Positions 25,510 through 33,075 of a stretch of 35,737 nt of DNA are shown here, piece after piece. This stretch comes from Leptospiraceae bacterium. GTDB lineage: Bacteria > Spirochaetota > Leptospiria > Leptospirales > Leptospiraceae. The stretch's first letter is position 1. The number at the start of each line of letters is the position of its first letter. The notes beneath the pieces are model-generated. The model had not been told where the DNA came from. It worked only from the letters and a program-made list of their open reading frames with translations, and did no database searches. The stretch lies in assembly GCA_025360185.1 (NCBI GenBank), contig JANYCR010000186.1:1-35737 (forward strand), in the 5' to 3' direction. Both the position numbers and the translations under genes were made by a program.

Positions 25510-26517
25510 ATGTCTCAATTACAAAAACTCTTAAACGCACATATAGAATACGAAGTCGCAGAATGGAAAGGCGAAAGCCTAAAGAAAAATCTAAAAGCAG
25601 AAATTGAAAGCTCTTATGATGCGATAGGCGATATAGAAGCAGAGAAATTCATAGACAAAAAAACGATTCTCGATTTTGCAAAATCCTATGTGAACACAAA
25701 AGAAATCGAGAAAGAAGCAGAAGACTTAGTTTTATCTTTATCGGAAGCGACACATAAGCTAATCGGTGGGAACCAAGAACCATTAACCTCACTTTTCACA
25801 AAAAATATTTTTGAAGAAAGCATGAACATGGGAATGGGGATGAAAGAACTTCGTAAAGATGTTATTCATACCGTTATCAATTCGCCTGTTTATACAAAAA
25901 TGATTTCCAGTGTAATGTTCAATGCGATTGCAGATTTTGTAGGCGGGGAAAATTCTTTCGCAAAAAATGTTCCTGGAGCTTCTTCACTATTTAAAATGGG
26001 GCAAGATTTTTTAGGAAATATTCCCGGAATGCAAGCAGGTATCGAAAAAAATCTAACAGCATTTATTCAATCCAACCTACAAAATTCTCTAAAGCAAAGC
26101 GAAAAACTTTTGAACCAAGAACTAGACGCTAAGACCTCAAAAGAACTCACAGATGAAATCTGGAATTTTATTAGTACAAAAAAAATCTCCGACTTACAGC
26201 ATTATGCCGGCAAAGATGACATTAAAAAGATCATACATCTTTCGAAAACGCAATGGAACCATATCAAGACATCCCCTCTTCTATTACAAATATTAGAGAG
26301 CCATATCGACGTAATCCTCACTCGCTATAAGGGAAAGAAAGTCAAAGAGCTATTAGCTTTATACAAAATTCAAAGATCAGATATTACCGATAATCTTTCC
26401 ACTCTTCTAGAGAATTATATTTCGCTGCCCCAAATTCAGCATCATCTAAAACAACGAATTACTCTAAGATTGGAAGGATTTTATACATCAGAAAAAGCTA
26501 AAAGTGTATTGTCTTAA
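25510..26517 (+). CDS. Conserved hypothetical cytoplasmic protein
   Basis: The 335-residue, mostly helical, charged protein has no signal peptide or transmembrane helix. A central hydrophobic Gly/Met-rich segment (about 105-190: MNMGMGMKELRKDV, MFNAIADFVGGEN, GNIPGMQAG) lies between helical arms. I recognise no family. GGAAAG lies 7 bases upstream of ATG. It follows tonB by 83 bases on the same strand. Its stop overlaps that of the convergent gene (shared TTAA at 26514-26517). Confidence 0.7.
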   Translation: MSQLQKLLNAHIEYEVAEWKGESLKKNLKAEIESSYDAIGDIEAEKFIDKKTILDFAKSYVNTKEIEKEAEDLVLSLSEATHKLIGGNQEPLTSLFTKNIFEESMNMGMGMKELRKDVIHTVINSPVYTKMISSVMFNAIADFVGGENSFAKNVPGASSLFKMGQDFLGNIPGMQAGIEKNLTAFIQSNLQNSLKQSEKLLNQELDAKTSKELTDEIWNFISTKKISDLQHYAGKDDIKKIIHLSKTQWNHIKTSPLLLQILESHIDVILTRYKGKKVKELLALYKIQRSDITDNLSTLLENYISLPQIQHHLKQRITLRLEGFYTSEKAKSVLS

Positions 26518-26840
26518 GGTAATGCAACACATCTAACATTATTATGATACTGCTTGGGTATATGAAGAATTGCCCCTACATTTAGAACTACAGCCCAAGC
26601 TCGCTCTGCATCTGATTCATCAACCGTCCAATACCAATTTGCTTCCCATGTTTTAAACTCACGGGAATTGTAGAGCGAAAGAAGCTCTTTCTTGGTTGGA
26701 AGGCGCATTCCATTAGCCTTGCACTTCTCGATCGCGGATTTCCAGTCGAGGCTTCCTTCTTCTTTTCCCCACTTCAAAGAAGGTGACTCTGCTACGATAG
26801 AAACGGATAATAATAAAAGAATAAAAAGGATTCGAGCCAT
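26514..26840 (-). CDS. Secreted DUF1566-like (Lcl C-terminal domain) protein
   Basis: The product is 108 residues from ATG 26840, with GGAG just upstream; an ATG at 26849 is possible but adds MEC ahead of the signal. The signal peptide MARILFILLLLSVSIVAES is followed by KWGKEEGSLDWKSAIEKCKANGMRLPTKKELLSLYNSREF, WYWTVDE and VRCVALP, the typical run of DUF1566/Lcl-type C-type-lectin-like domains in secreted proteins. The domain is complete but small. The ligand is unknown. Its stop is shared tail-to-tail with the previous gene. Confidence 0.82.
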   Translation of the reverse strand: MARILFILLLLSVSIVAESPSLKWGKEEGSLDWKSAIEKCKANGMRLPTKKELLSLYNSREFKTWEANWYWTVDESDAERAWAVVLNVGAILHIPKQYHNNVRCVALP

Positions 26841-27018
26841 ACACTCCATTTTTTATTATTATTAGATTTTAGCAAATTAAACATTTTCCAAGAATCTAAC
26901 TTGAAGAATATTATTGTCTTTATTACATGTAATTCAATTCTCAAAATTATATTATTGGCTGACCGAAACTCATAATTTCTTCTTTAAAAAATGATATGTA
27001 TTAAGGATACCCAAACCT

Positions 27019-27456
27019 ATGGACCCGAGCTTCAAAAACACACTTATAATTTTACGCGGTCTCCCCGGTAGCGGAAAGTCAACGTTAGCCAGCATTTTAT
27101 CGGAAGGTGGAAAATATCCAGTTCACTCGATTGACGATTATTTTACAAATCCAGAAACGGGAGAATACAAATTTGATTTTCAAAAAAACCATCTCGCATA
27201 TAAAAATTGCGAAAAGAAAACAGAAATCAGTTTAAAAAATAATATCGAAAAAGTATTTTTGGATAACTGCTTTACAACAGAATGGGAAATGACACCCTAC
27301 TTCCGACTTGCATCTAGGTATAATTATAATGTATTCGTAATTACTGTAGAAAACAGGCACGCAGGGAAAAATATTCATCAAATAACAGATGAGCAGTTAA
27401 AAAAAATGGAAGAAAAATACAGCATACAATTATTGCCGAGTAGCTTATCAGATTAG
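27019..27456 (+). CDS. P-loop kinase of N4BP2/AAA_33 type
   Basis: The 145-residue protein has Walker A GLPGSGKST (14-22), then HSIDDYFTN. The C-terminal motif ENRHAGKNIHQITDEQLKKMEEKY matches the NPHxIPxxxLxxMxxRYE-like ending of N4BP2-like polynucleotide kinase domains. Such proteins transfer phosphate from ATP to nucleic acid 5' ends or small substrates; the true substrate is unknown. The position corresponding to the usual Pro-His pair reads NIH. It stands alone with 100-170-base gaps on both sides that show nothing special. Confidence 0.8.
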   Translation: MDPSFKNTLIILRGLPGSGKSTLASILSEGGKYPVHSIDDYFTNPETGEYKFDFQKNHLAYKNCEKKTEISLKNNIEKVFLDNCFTTEWEMTPYFRLASRYNYNVFVITVENRHAGKNIHQITDEQLKKMEEKYSIQLLPSSLSD

Positions 27457-27564
27457 ATTTTCTCTTGCCAGTAAATTACTATCCTAATTTACTAGGAATA
27501 ATTGTGAAAAATAAAAGTTTTAAATCCATGCTTAGCAAAGCCTGATTGTAAAAAATGGAATTAT

Positions 27565-28329
27565 ATGTCAAATAAGCACGAACAAAAAGAATTCGAATTA
27601 AAGTCTATCCATAATCTCTTGGGCGTGCAAGGAAACGATCTATCGTTTCTAGAAAAATTAGAACCAGAAGAAATCAATAAATTACGAAACCAAATCATTC
27701 TATATATGCAAGACGGACAAAAAGAAATTTGGGTGCCCATGGCTAAAGTTAGTAAATTCATGCCTAACTTTCTTAATGCAAAAGTATCAGAAGATATATT
27801 GGGACCGAGTATAGCGGCTAACCTCTCTTATCATCTACACCCAAAGGATGCAATTGGAATAGCAGGACATTTTTCCATAAAATTCTTTTGTGATGTACTC
27901 GAGCATTTAGTTCCAGAAAAAATTGAAGGCATGATAAACCAATCGCCATTCGATTTGATGCGCCGAGCGGTTAATGAGCTTTTAACTCGAAGAAACTTTT
28001 TTTTAATTGGAAGTCTTCTAGATTATACTCCAATAGACTCTGTAGAAAAAATTGCAAAGGGAATAGAAAATCTAGGAGACCTAATTTCAATTACCTACAA
28101 TGCCCGCGATAAAGCAAGGGTTTTGAATTTATTCAAGCGTTTTGATGATACAAAAATTTACGGAGTAATGGTTGCAGGGTTAAATAGTAATTTGTCGGAA
28201 GAAATAAAAACTATTTACGAACATGCAGACGAAGAATTATTAGAAAAAACTAGACGAATCATCCAAGCAAAAGATTCATCTTTATTAGAAAAATACAATG
28301 TTATGATAAGTCACTTTGAAAAGGATTAA
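27565..28329 (+). CDS. Conserved hypothetical protein
   Basis: The 254-residue, predominantly helical soluble protein has no signal peptide. Notable stretches are FDLMRRAVNELLTRRNFFLIGSLLDYTP and GDLISITYNARDKARVLNLFKRF, which look like stacked helical pairs. I recognise no family. GGAA lies just upstream of ATG. The next gene begins 12 bases after its stop, with its own AGGAG site, so the two probably form a transcription unit. Confidence 0.68.
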   Translation: MSNKHEQKEFELKSIHNLLGVQGNDLSFLEKLEPEEINKLRNQIILYMQDGQKEIWVPMAKVSKFMPNFLNAKVSEDILGPSIAANLSYHLHPKDAIGIAGHFSIKFFCDVLEHLVPEKIEGMINQSPFDLMRRAVNELLTRRNFFLIGSLLDYTPIDSVEKIAKGIENLGDLISITYNARDKARVLNLFKRFDDTKIYGVMVAGLNSNLSEEIKTIYEHADEELLEKTRRIIQAKDSSLLEKYNVMISHFEKD

Positions 28330-28341
28330 ATAGGAGAATAT

Positions 28342-28869
28342 ATGAGCCAAACAATAGGTACAAAAAAATATACGTTAGACAGTCTAGCTGAAATGAATTC
28401 AGACGACTTAGATTCACTTTATCGCCAAGGAACAGTTCCTGATGATTTTCGTTCTGTTCACGGTAAGCCAAAAGGAAGAATGTTAGCTGTTCGTCCAACA
28501 GATGGCACTCCCGTGTTTCATGCTTTAAAACAATTATCAGCCCACGATGCGTTTCCTTGGGATGGCAAAAGTTTTTCTTATTCAGGTAAACAAACCGGAC
28601 AAGGGATTAACCGTGTTAAGCTGCTCTTTTCTAACTTCGATTGGTTTCCATTTGAAATTAGAGTTGAGCCTTCTGTGATTGACAATAAGCCTTGTATTTT
28701 TCTAGATTATGAACAACCTGAAAATCCTTGGTTCGTAGCAAAGATTCACGATGAAATAAGAGAAGTCTCGCCTGGTATCTACATGGGTCCTGCAATGTGG
28801 AAAGAAGATAAAGCAAGTCCTATTTTAGTTCTTTGGTTTGCTTTAGATTTTAACAATCAAACTGTTTAG
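28342..28869 (+). CDS. Hypothetical beta-rich protein with conserved aromatic motifs
   Basis: The 175-residue cytoplasmic protein begins with a helical part having DDLDSLYRQGTVPDDFRSV. Then comes a beta-rich domain with HGKPKGRMLAV, AFPWDGKSFSY, GINRVKLLF, WFPFEIRVEPSVIDNKP, FLDYEQPENPWFVAKIHDEIREVSPGIYMGP and a final LVLWFALDF. The strand order suggests a lipocalin-like small-molecule-binding barrel. It resembles a proteobacterial hypothetical family, but I cannot name it with confidence. AGGAG lies 6 bases upstream of ATG. It follows the previous gene by 12 bases. Its stop touches a repeat-bearing gap. Confidence 0.72.
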   Translation: MSQTIGTKKYTLDSLAEMNSDDLDSLYRQGTVPDDFRSVHGKPKGRMLAVRPTDGTPVFHALKQLSAHDAFPWDGKSFSYSGKQTGQGINRVKLLFSNFDWFPFEIRVEPSVIDNKPCIFLDYEQPENPWFVAKIHDEIREVSPGIYMGPAMWKEDKASPILVLWFALDFNNQTV

Positions 28870-28943
28870 ACCCTACCTTTCCCCTACATTTAAGGAGTTG
28901 TAGCGCATTACAGATATAACCCTCTCTCCTAAAGGAGAGGGGG
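28870..28943. repeat. Hairpin repeat after the beta-rich gene
   Basis: CCCTCTCTCC (28920-28929) pairs with GGAGAGGGGG (28934-28943) around TAAA, giving a 10-bp stem including one G-U pair. A CAGATATA motif nearby (28911-28918) also occurs in the element between exbB and exbD at 24341-24348. No U-tract follows, so it is better seen as a dispersed palindromic repeat that may also act as an end-of-transcript hairpin. Confidence 0.5.
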
Positions 28944-28985
28944 AACACCTTAGAATACTTGAAATACTAAAAAGTTGGGGAGATG

Positions 28986-29057
28986 TTAAAACGGAGTGTT
29001 ATCCACACTTCCATTCACAGTATTTGTCCCTGCACTTGAAGTAGAAGTTCCAGAAGT
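28986..29057 (-). pseudogene. Possible remnant of a Ser/Thr-rich protein C-terminus
   Basis: The minus strand reads TSGTSTSSAGTNTVNG then SVDNTPF and a stop at 28986, with a stop codon again at 29058-29060 upstream. The composition resembles the linker of Ser/Thr-rich leptospiral lipoproteins such as that at 10385-12076. It may be a decayed gene end or chance. Otherwise 28944-29133 shows only a GTATAGT -10-like sequence and the AAGGTG ribosome binding site of the cyclase gene. Confidence 0.2.
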
Positions 29058-29133
29058 TCAACTTCCCCACTATGCATTTAAATTAATAGTTTACTTTCTA
29101 ATAACATGAGTATAGTACGCAAAAGGTGCATAA

Positions 29134-30954
29134 ATGAAATATGAAATCCTCCCGAACGAATATATATTCAAATTTGAAATCACATTGAGCTCTAGTCTTT
29201 CGAAAGTCTGGGCATATGCCTCAGATACTGTTAGAAGTAACCAAACACTGGGAGAGCCGGCTTTTACATATACCAATACTCCAAACTCGAAGGGCGGGAG
29301 TAATACAATAGGCAGCCAGAGAAATACTGGCTTTACTTTAAAATTTATAGAATTATCACCGGAATGGGTAGAAGGAAAGTATTTTCAAATTGTCCGAGAA
29401 CATTTTGCCGGTCCCCTAAAACGATTCATCCAACGAATGGACTTTGAAGAAAAAGACGGAAAGGTCATTCTAAGAAATACAATTCGCGTAATTATAAGAT
29501 GGAAAATTGTATCTCCAATCAGCTATATAAGATTCAAATTAGATGCACTGCCTAGATATAAAAAAATATTACAGCAAGTAGATTCTTTCAAATCGAACGA
29601 ATATAATATCGGCGTTACGGAAATTAAAAAAAATATTAAACAAGAAGAGCTAATAGGTATAATCCACAAGTTTTCTCTTATCTCCAAAAACGATACGCTT
29701 TGCAATCTAATCGCTTCCCATATTCTAAAATCACAAGACTCGGATTTACTCAAGATTCGCCCCTATCGACTAGCCGCTGTTTGGAAAGAAGACAAAAAGG
29801 AAGTCTTAGAATTTTTCCTACGCGCAACAAAAGAGGGCTTCTTTGACATGAACTGGGATATTCTTTGTCCTTCTTGCCGTGGTGCAAAGTCTAGTTCTAA
29901 TTCTTTATTAAAAATGGAAAGAACTGCACATTGTTCTTCTTGTAACATTGACTATGAGGCTGATTTCGATAAGTCGGTAGAGTTGACTTTTACCCCAAAT
30001 CCTTCCATTCGACAAGTGATTGGTGCAACTTTCTGCGCTTCAAGTCCGGGGAGCACACCGCACCAAAAAATTCAAATTCGAGTGCAAGCGAACGGGCAAG
30101 AAGTATGTGAATACGAACTATTACCCGGAATCTATAAAATATATAGTCCTCAAAGTAAGGCTATCGTTGAATTAAATGTAGATAATTCGGGAGAATCTAT
30201 TGATACTATTTTGTATGACGGAGTTAAAAAGGATAAACTATTTCTAACTCCTGGAATTAAAAAATTTATTTTTTCGAACCCCGACTCGGAGAGGGAAATC
30301 GTTGTTAAACTCGAACGTGCCGATTGGCTAAAAAATATTATCACCGCCTCAGAAGTCACTGCTATGCATGAATTTAGAGAATTATTTTCCTCGGAAGTGC
30401 TTCGTCCTGGAGAAGAAATAGGAATTAAAAATCTTACAATTCTATTTACTGACCTAAAAGGCTCGACTGAATTTTACAATACACGCGGTGACGCATTTGC
30501 ATATAAAGCTGTCAGTCAACACTTCGAGATTCTAATTCAAAACATCACCAAATACGATGGGGCAATTGTAAAAACAATTGGAGATGCCATCATGGGAATT
30601 TTCTTTTTACCGGTTAACGCAGTATTATACGCTATACAAATCCAGAAAGAATTAAAAGAACTAAATAGTAAATCATACGAAGGGAAAGGAATTATTCTAA
30701 AAGTAGGAATTCACGCAGGTTCTGTTCTTGCTGTCAATCAAAACGACAAATTAGATTACTTTGGCAAAACCGTAAACCTGGCAGCACGTGTGGAAGGCAA
30801 ATGCAAAGGCGGAGATATAGTCATTACCCGCACTCTATATGAAAATGAAACGGTAAAAGAATTAATCGGGAAAGAAAAAATTCAAATTGAAATCTTTGAA
30901 TCTAATTTAAAAGGATTTGAAGAAAGTTCGGAGTTGGTGAGATTGATATTGTAA
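29134..30954 (+). CDS. Class III adenylate/guanylate cyclase with START-like and zinc-ribbon domains
   Basis: The 606-residue protein makes cAMP or cGMP. The N-terminal ~150 residues resemble an SRPBCC/START-like fold (VWAYASDTVRSNQTLG, WVEGKYFQIVREHFAGPLKRFIQRMDF). Then comes a helical part and a four-Cys zinc ribbon (C245, C248, C267, C270). A beta-rich region (about 285-395) follows, then the cyclase domain (433-606) with metal aspartates D440 (TILFTDLKGSTEF) and D484 (TIGDAIMGIF), plus the Asn and Arg of YFGKTVNLAARVEG. This matches the DUF5939 cyclases. No transmembrane helix is visible, so it is cytoplasmic. AAGGTG lies 7 bases upstream of ATG. It converges on mtnB through the inverted-repeat element 30961-31073. 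Confidence 0.9.
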   Translation: MKYEILPNEYIFKFEITLSSSLSKVWAYASDTVRSNQTLGEPAFTYTNTPNSKGGSNTIGSQRNTGFTLKFIELSPEWVEGKYFQIVREHFAGPLKRFIQRMDFEEKDGKVILRNTIRVIIRWKIVSPISYIRFKLDALPRYKKILQQVDSFKSNEYNIGVTEIKKNIKQEELIGIIHKFSLISKNDTLCNLIASHILKSQDSDLLKIRPYRLAAVWKEDKKEVLEFFLRATKEGFFDMNWDILCPSCRGAKSSSNSLLKMERTAHCSSCNIDYEADFDKSVELTFTPNPSIRQVIGATFCASSPGSTPHQKIQIRVQANGQEVCEYELLPGIYKIYSPQSKAIVELNVDNSGESIDTILYDGVKKDKLFLTPGIKKFIFSNPDSEREIVVKLERADWLKNIITASEVTAMHEFRELFSSEVLRPGEEIGIKNLTILFTDLKGSTEFYNTRGDAFAYKAVSQHFEILIQNITKYDGAIVKTIGDAIMGIFFLPVNAVLYAIQIQKELKELNSKSYEGKGIILKVGIHAGSVLAVNQNDKLDYFGKTVNLAARVEGKCKGGDIVITRTLYENETVKELIGKEKIQIEIFESNLKGFEESSELVRLIL

Positions 30955-30960
30955 ATCCCC

Positions 30961-31073
30961 TGTCTGAACTATGATTCATGTGATTTTTTTGATTATTATG
31001 ATTTCGTCCTAAAGAATACTCTCTTGTTCTAATCATTACAATCACATAAATCATGAAAATCACAGTTCAGACA
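30961..31073. repeat. 113-bp element with terminal inverted repeats between convergent genes
   Basis: It begins TGTCTGAACTATGATT and, read inverted from the right end, TGTCTGAACTGTGATT (15 of 16 match). Longer imperfect complementarity continues inward (TCATGTGATT..., ATTTATGTGATT...). It starts 6 bases after the cyclase stop and ends 1 base before the mtnB stop. It has no coding capacity and would fold as a long imperfect hairpin in RNA from either strand. It is a MITE-like candidate, or a shared terminator of the two convergent genes. Confidence 0.6.
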
Positions 31074-31074
31074 T

Positions 31075-31680
31075 TTAGTTCACCATCACCTGCAAAATAA
31101 ACTCTGCGGCTTCCAAGTTCTTATTAGCGTCTTCTACTGATTTGCCCCAAACAGTGAGACCGTGATTTTCGATTAGAAAAAAAGGCACATCACTCGAACG
31201 CTCTCGTAAAGCAATTTCCAAATCACGAGATATATCCAATACAGACCCATGATTAAAAATAACAATAGCAGAAAAGTTAGGCTCTTCTCTAAAATCACCA
31301 AATGCTTTTAGAATTTCGACATTCGGCAAAAGAAATCTTGTAGCAGGATTGAATTTCTGCAAACCAAAACGGAGCTTACAAGAAGTAACCGTATGAACAT
31401 GAAGAACAGCATTAACGGTAGGAATTTGCGAATAAATCACTTGATGAATGGAAGTTTCAGCACTCGGTTTATTGGCAGTCTCACGAAGAATTTTTCCATC
31501 GAGACTCATACAAATAAAGTCCTCTTCTTTCAAACGACCTTTGTGTTTACCGGAAGAGGTTATCCACAGTTCACCGCTCGCACGATCAAATACTGACAGA
31601 TTACCAGCAGTAGCCACCATCCAACCACGCTCGTAGTAAATGCGGCTATAGTTGATTAAGTCTTCTAAAGAATTTACCAT
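31075..31680 (-). CDS. mtnB: Methylthioribulose-1-phosphate dehydratase
   Basis: The 201-residue class II aldolase/adducin-fold enzyme of methionine salvage converts 5-methylthioribulose 1-phosphate to 2,3-diketo-5-methylthiopentyl-1-phosphate. Zinc ligands are H94 and H96 in VLHVHTVTS and H173 in IENHGLTVWG. ATAGNLSVFD and ELWITSSGKHKGRL are typical MtnB sequence, and the length fits. On the same strand it lies downstream of mtnD, separated by 220 bases holding repeat copy B. The methionine-salvage enolase-phosphatase (mtnC), isomerase (mtnA) and kinase are not in the window. Confidence 0.92.
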   Translation of the reverse strand: MVNSLEDLINYSRIYYERGWMVATAGNLSVFDRASGELWITSSGKHKGRLKEEDFICMSLDGKILRETANKPSAETSIHQVIYSQIPTVNAVLHVHTVTSCKLRFGLQKFNPATRFLLPNVEILKAFGDFREEPNFSAIVIFNHGSVLDISRDLEIALRERSSDVPFFLIENHGLTVWGKSVEDANKNLEAAEFILQVMVN

Positions 31681-31711
31681 GCGAAGGCGTTGGGCGCGAC
31701 CAAGCGCAGGG

Positions 31712-31902
31712 CGGAATGAACACCGATAAACACCGATGGTTTCCTAATACGGTTGATTATATTAAGAATTAGATTCTCTAAAATTTCAGGTTCGGGAATT
31801 AATGTCAAAACCATAATTAATCACTGCGATAAACTCTATAATTCATATAAAAACATATCGAATCTTTTATCGGTGTCCTCGGTGTTCATCGGTGGTAATC
31901 TT
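31712..31902. repeat. Intergenic repeat element (copy B) between mtnD and mtnB
   Basis: The left side has GAATGAACACCGATAAACAC and the right end CGGTGTTCATCGGTGGTAAT, giving inverted ACCGATGAACACC-type ends. The block 31882-31902 equals 8539-8559 of copy A over 21 bp, and the preceding ATCTTTTATC is also similar. The middle (about 140 bp) is AT-rich and differs from copy A. The last two bases are part of the mtnD stop codon (31901-31903). The element is inserted inside what is otherwise a compact gene order. Confidence 0.65.
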
Positions 31903-32431
31903 AAATAGCCGCAACTGCGCCTTCAACATAATTAGGAACCCAGCCGCTCATATCTTTGAAGTAACGAACTGCTTTGATGCGCATCTTTTCATCGAGAGTA
32001 AACCAGTGCTCTGTGCCCTTAGGAACAGAAACAAAATCAGATTCAAATACATGAACCAAAAAATTTCCATCAGGAGAGACAAATCCAAAGTAACCGGACC
32101 CATCAATGATATAACGAACTTCCACATCGGAATGAGTATGGACTTTGTCAAACTTGGCAAGCATGTCTTTGATACCAGGAACATCGGGATGAAGCACCAC
32201 CAAGTCGCGAGTCGTATACCCTTCTCGCTCTTTCAAAAACTCAAAACGATCATTGACAGTGAGGAGTAAATCTTCCTTTTCCGCATCCGAAAGAGTTTGT
32301 TTAGCAGTGAAGGATTTAGCAGAAGCAGGAACAACCCAATGGTCGTATTCCACTCCCACTTTTTTCAAAAAACTTTTTACTTCTTCCTTGTCGGTAATTT
32401 CCGGTTTACTTTTTCGAATGATAGTAGCCAT
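31901..32431 (-). CDS. mtnD: Acireductone dioxygenase
   Basis: The 176-residue cupin-fold enzyme of methionine salvage oxidises the acireductone to the 2-keto acid of methionine plus formate (Fe form), or off-pathway to methylthiopropionate, formate and CO (Ni form). Metal ligands are H98, H100 and E104 in [12 protein letters not shown] and H142 in GTEHWFTL; the numbering matches characterised bacterial enzymes within two residues. Its ATG follows the efp stop codon with no gap, so translation is probably coupled to efp. Its stop runs into repeat copy B, and mtnB follows. Confidence 0.95.
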   Translation of the reverse strand: MATIIRKSKPEITDKEEVKSFLKKVGVEYDHWVVPASAKSFTAKQTLSDAEKEDLLLTVNDRFEFLKEREGYTTRDLVVLHPDVPGIKDMLAKFDKVHTHSDVEVRYIIDGSGYFGFVSPDGNFLVHVFESDFVSVPKGTEHWFTLDEKMRIKAVRYFKDMSGWVPNYVEGAVAAI

Positions 32432-32998
32432 TTACTTATTCACGCGTTCCACATAAGATAAATCGCGTAAATCAATTTTGATTTTATCGCCTTGCTTGAC
32501 AAATATAGGAACACTTACTTCCCCGCCGGTTTCAACGGTAACTTTCTTGAGCGCAGTACCGGAAGTATCCCCTTTGAGTCCTTCTTCTGCATACGTAATT
32601 TCTAATATAGCAAAATTAGGGGGGATAACACCGATTGGCTTGCCTTCGTAAAAAGTGATTTCCACTTGAGTCTCTTCTTTCATAAAAGGAATTAATTCCT
32701 CCACATATTCAACTGGAACATGGATTTGTTCGAAATCATGCACATCCATAAAAACGATATGCTCCCCTTCGGTATAACAAAGAGTCATCGCACGTTTTTC
32801 GAGCTCAACGCTTTCGAGTGTTTCCGCAGCTTTAAATGTGCGCTCAATGCTAGTTCCTTTGATTACGCTTTTGAGTTTTGTTCGTGTGAACGCACTACCC
32901 TTTCCAGGATTTACGAATTCTGATTTGATGACAGTGTAAATATCATTCTCTATTTTGAGCACCATGCCCTTTCTGATTTCTGTGATACCGAGTAACAT
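32432..32998 (-). CDS. efp: Translation elongation factor P
   Basis: The 188-residue three-domain beta protein rescues ribosomes stalled at poly-Pro stretches. The tip loop FVNPGKGSAF carries K33, equivalent to E. coli K34, which is beta-lysylated by EpmA/EpmB. The C-terminal OB domain ends DLRDLSYVERV. The Lys at the tip, rather than Arg, argues for beta-lysine or 5-aminopentanol-type modification, not rhamnosylation. It diverges from a kamA/epmB-like gene with 77 bases between, and is followed directly (TAA-ATG) by mtnD. Confidence 0.95.
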   Translation of the reverse strand: MLLGITEIRKGMVLKIENDIYTVIKSEFVNPGKGSAFTRTKLKSVIKGTSIERTFKAAETLESVELEKRAMTLCYTEGEHIVFMDVHDFEQIHVPVEYVEELIPFMKEETQVEITFYEGKPIGVIPPNFAILEITYAEEGLKGDTSGTALKKVTVETGGEVSVPIFVKQGDKIKIDLRDLSYVERVNK

Positions 32999-33075
32999 AA
33001 GACCTACCGATTATTGATTGTTAAATAAAGGTTTTTTAACTTAATGGCACTGTCAAGAGAAAAGTTTGTGCGTTA

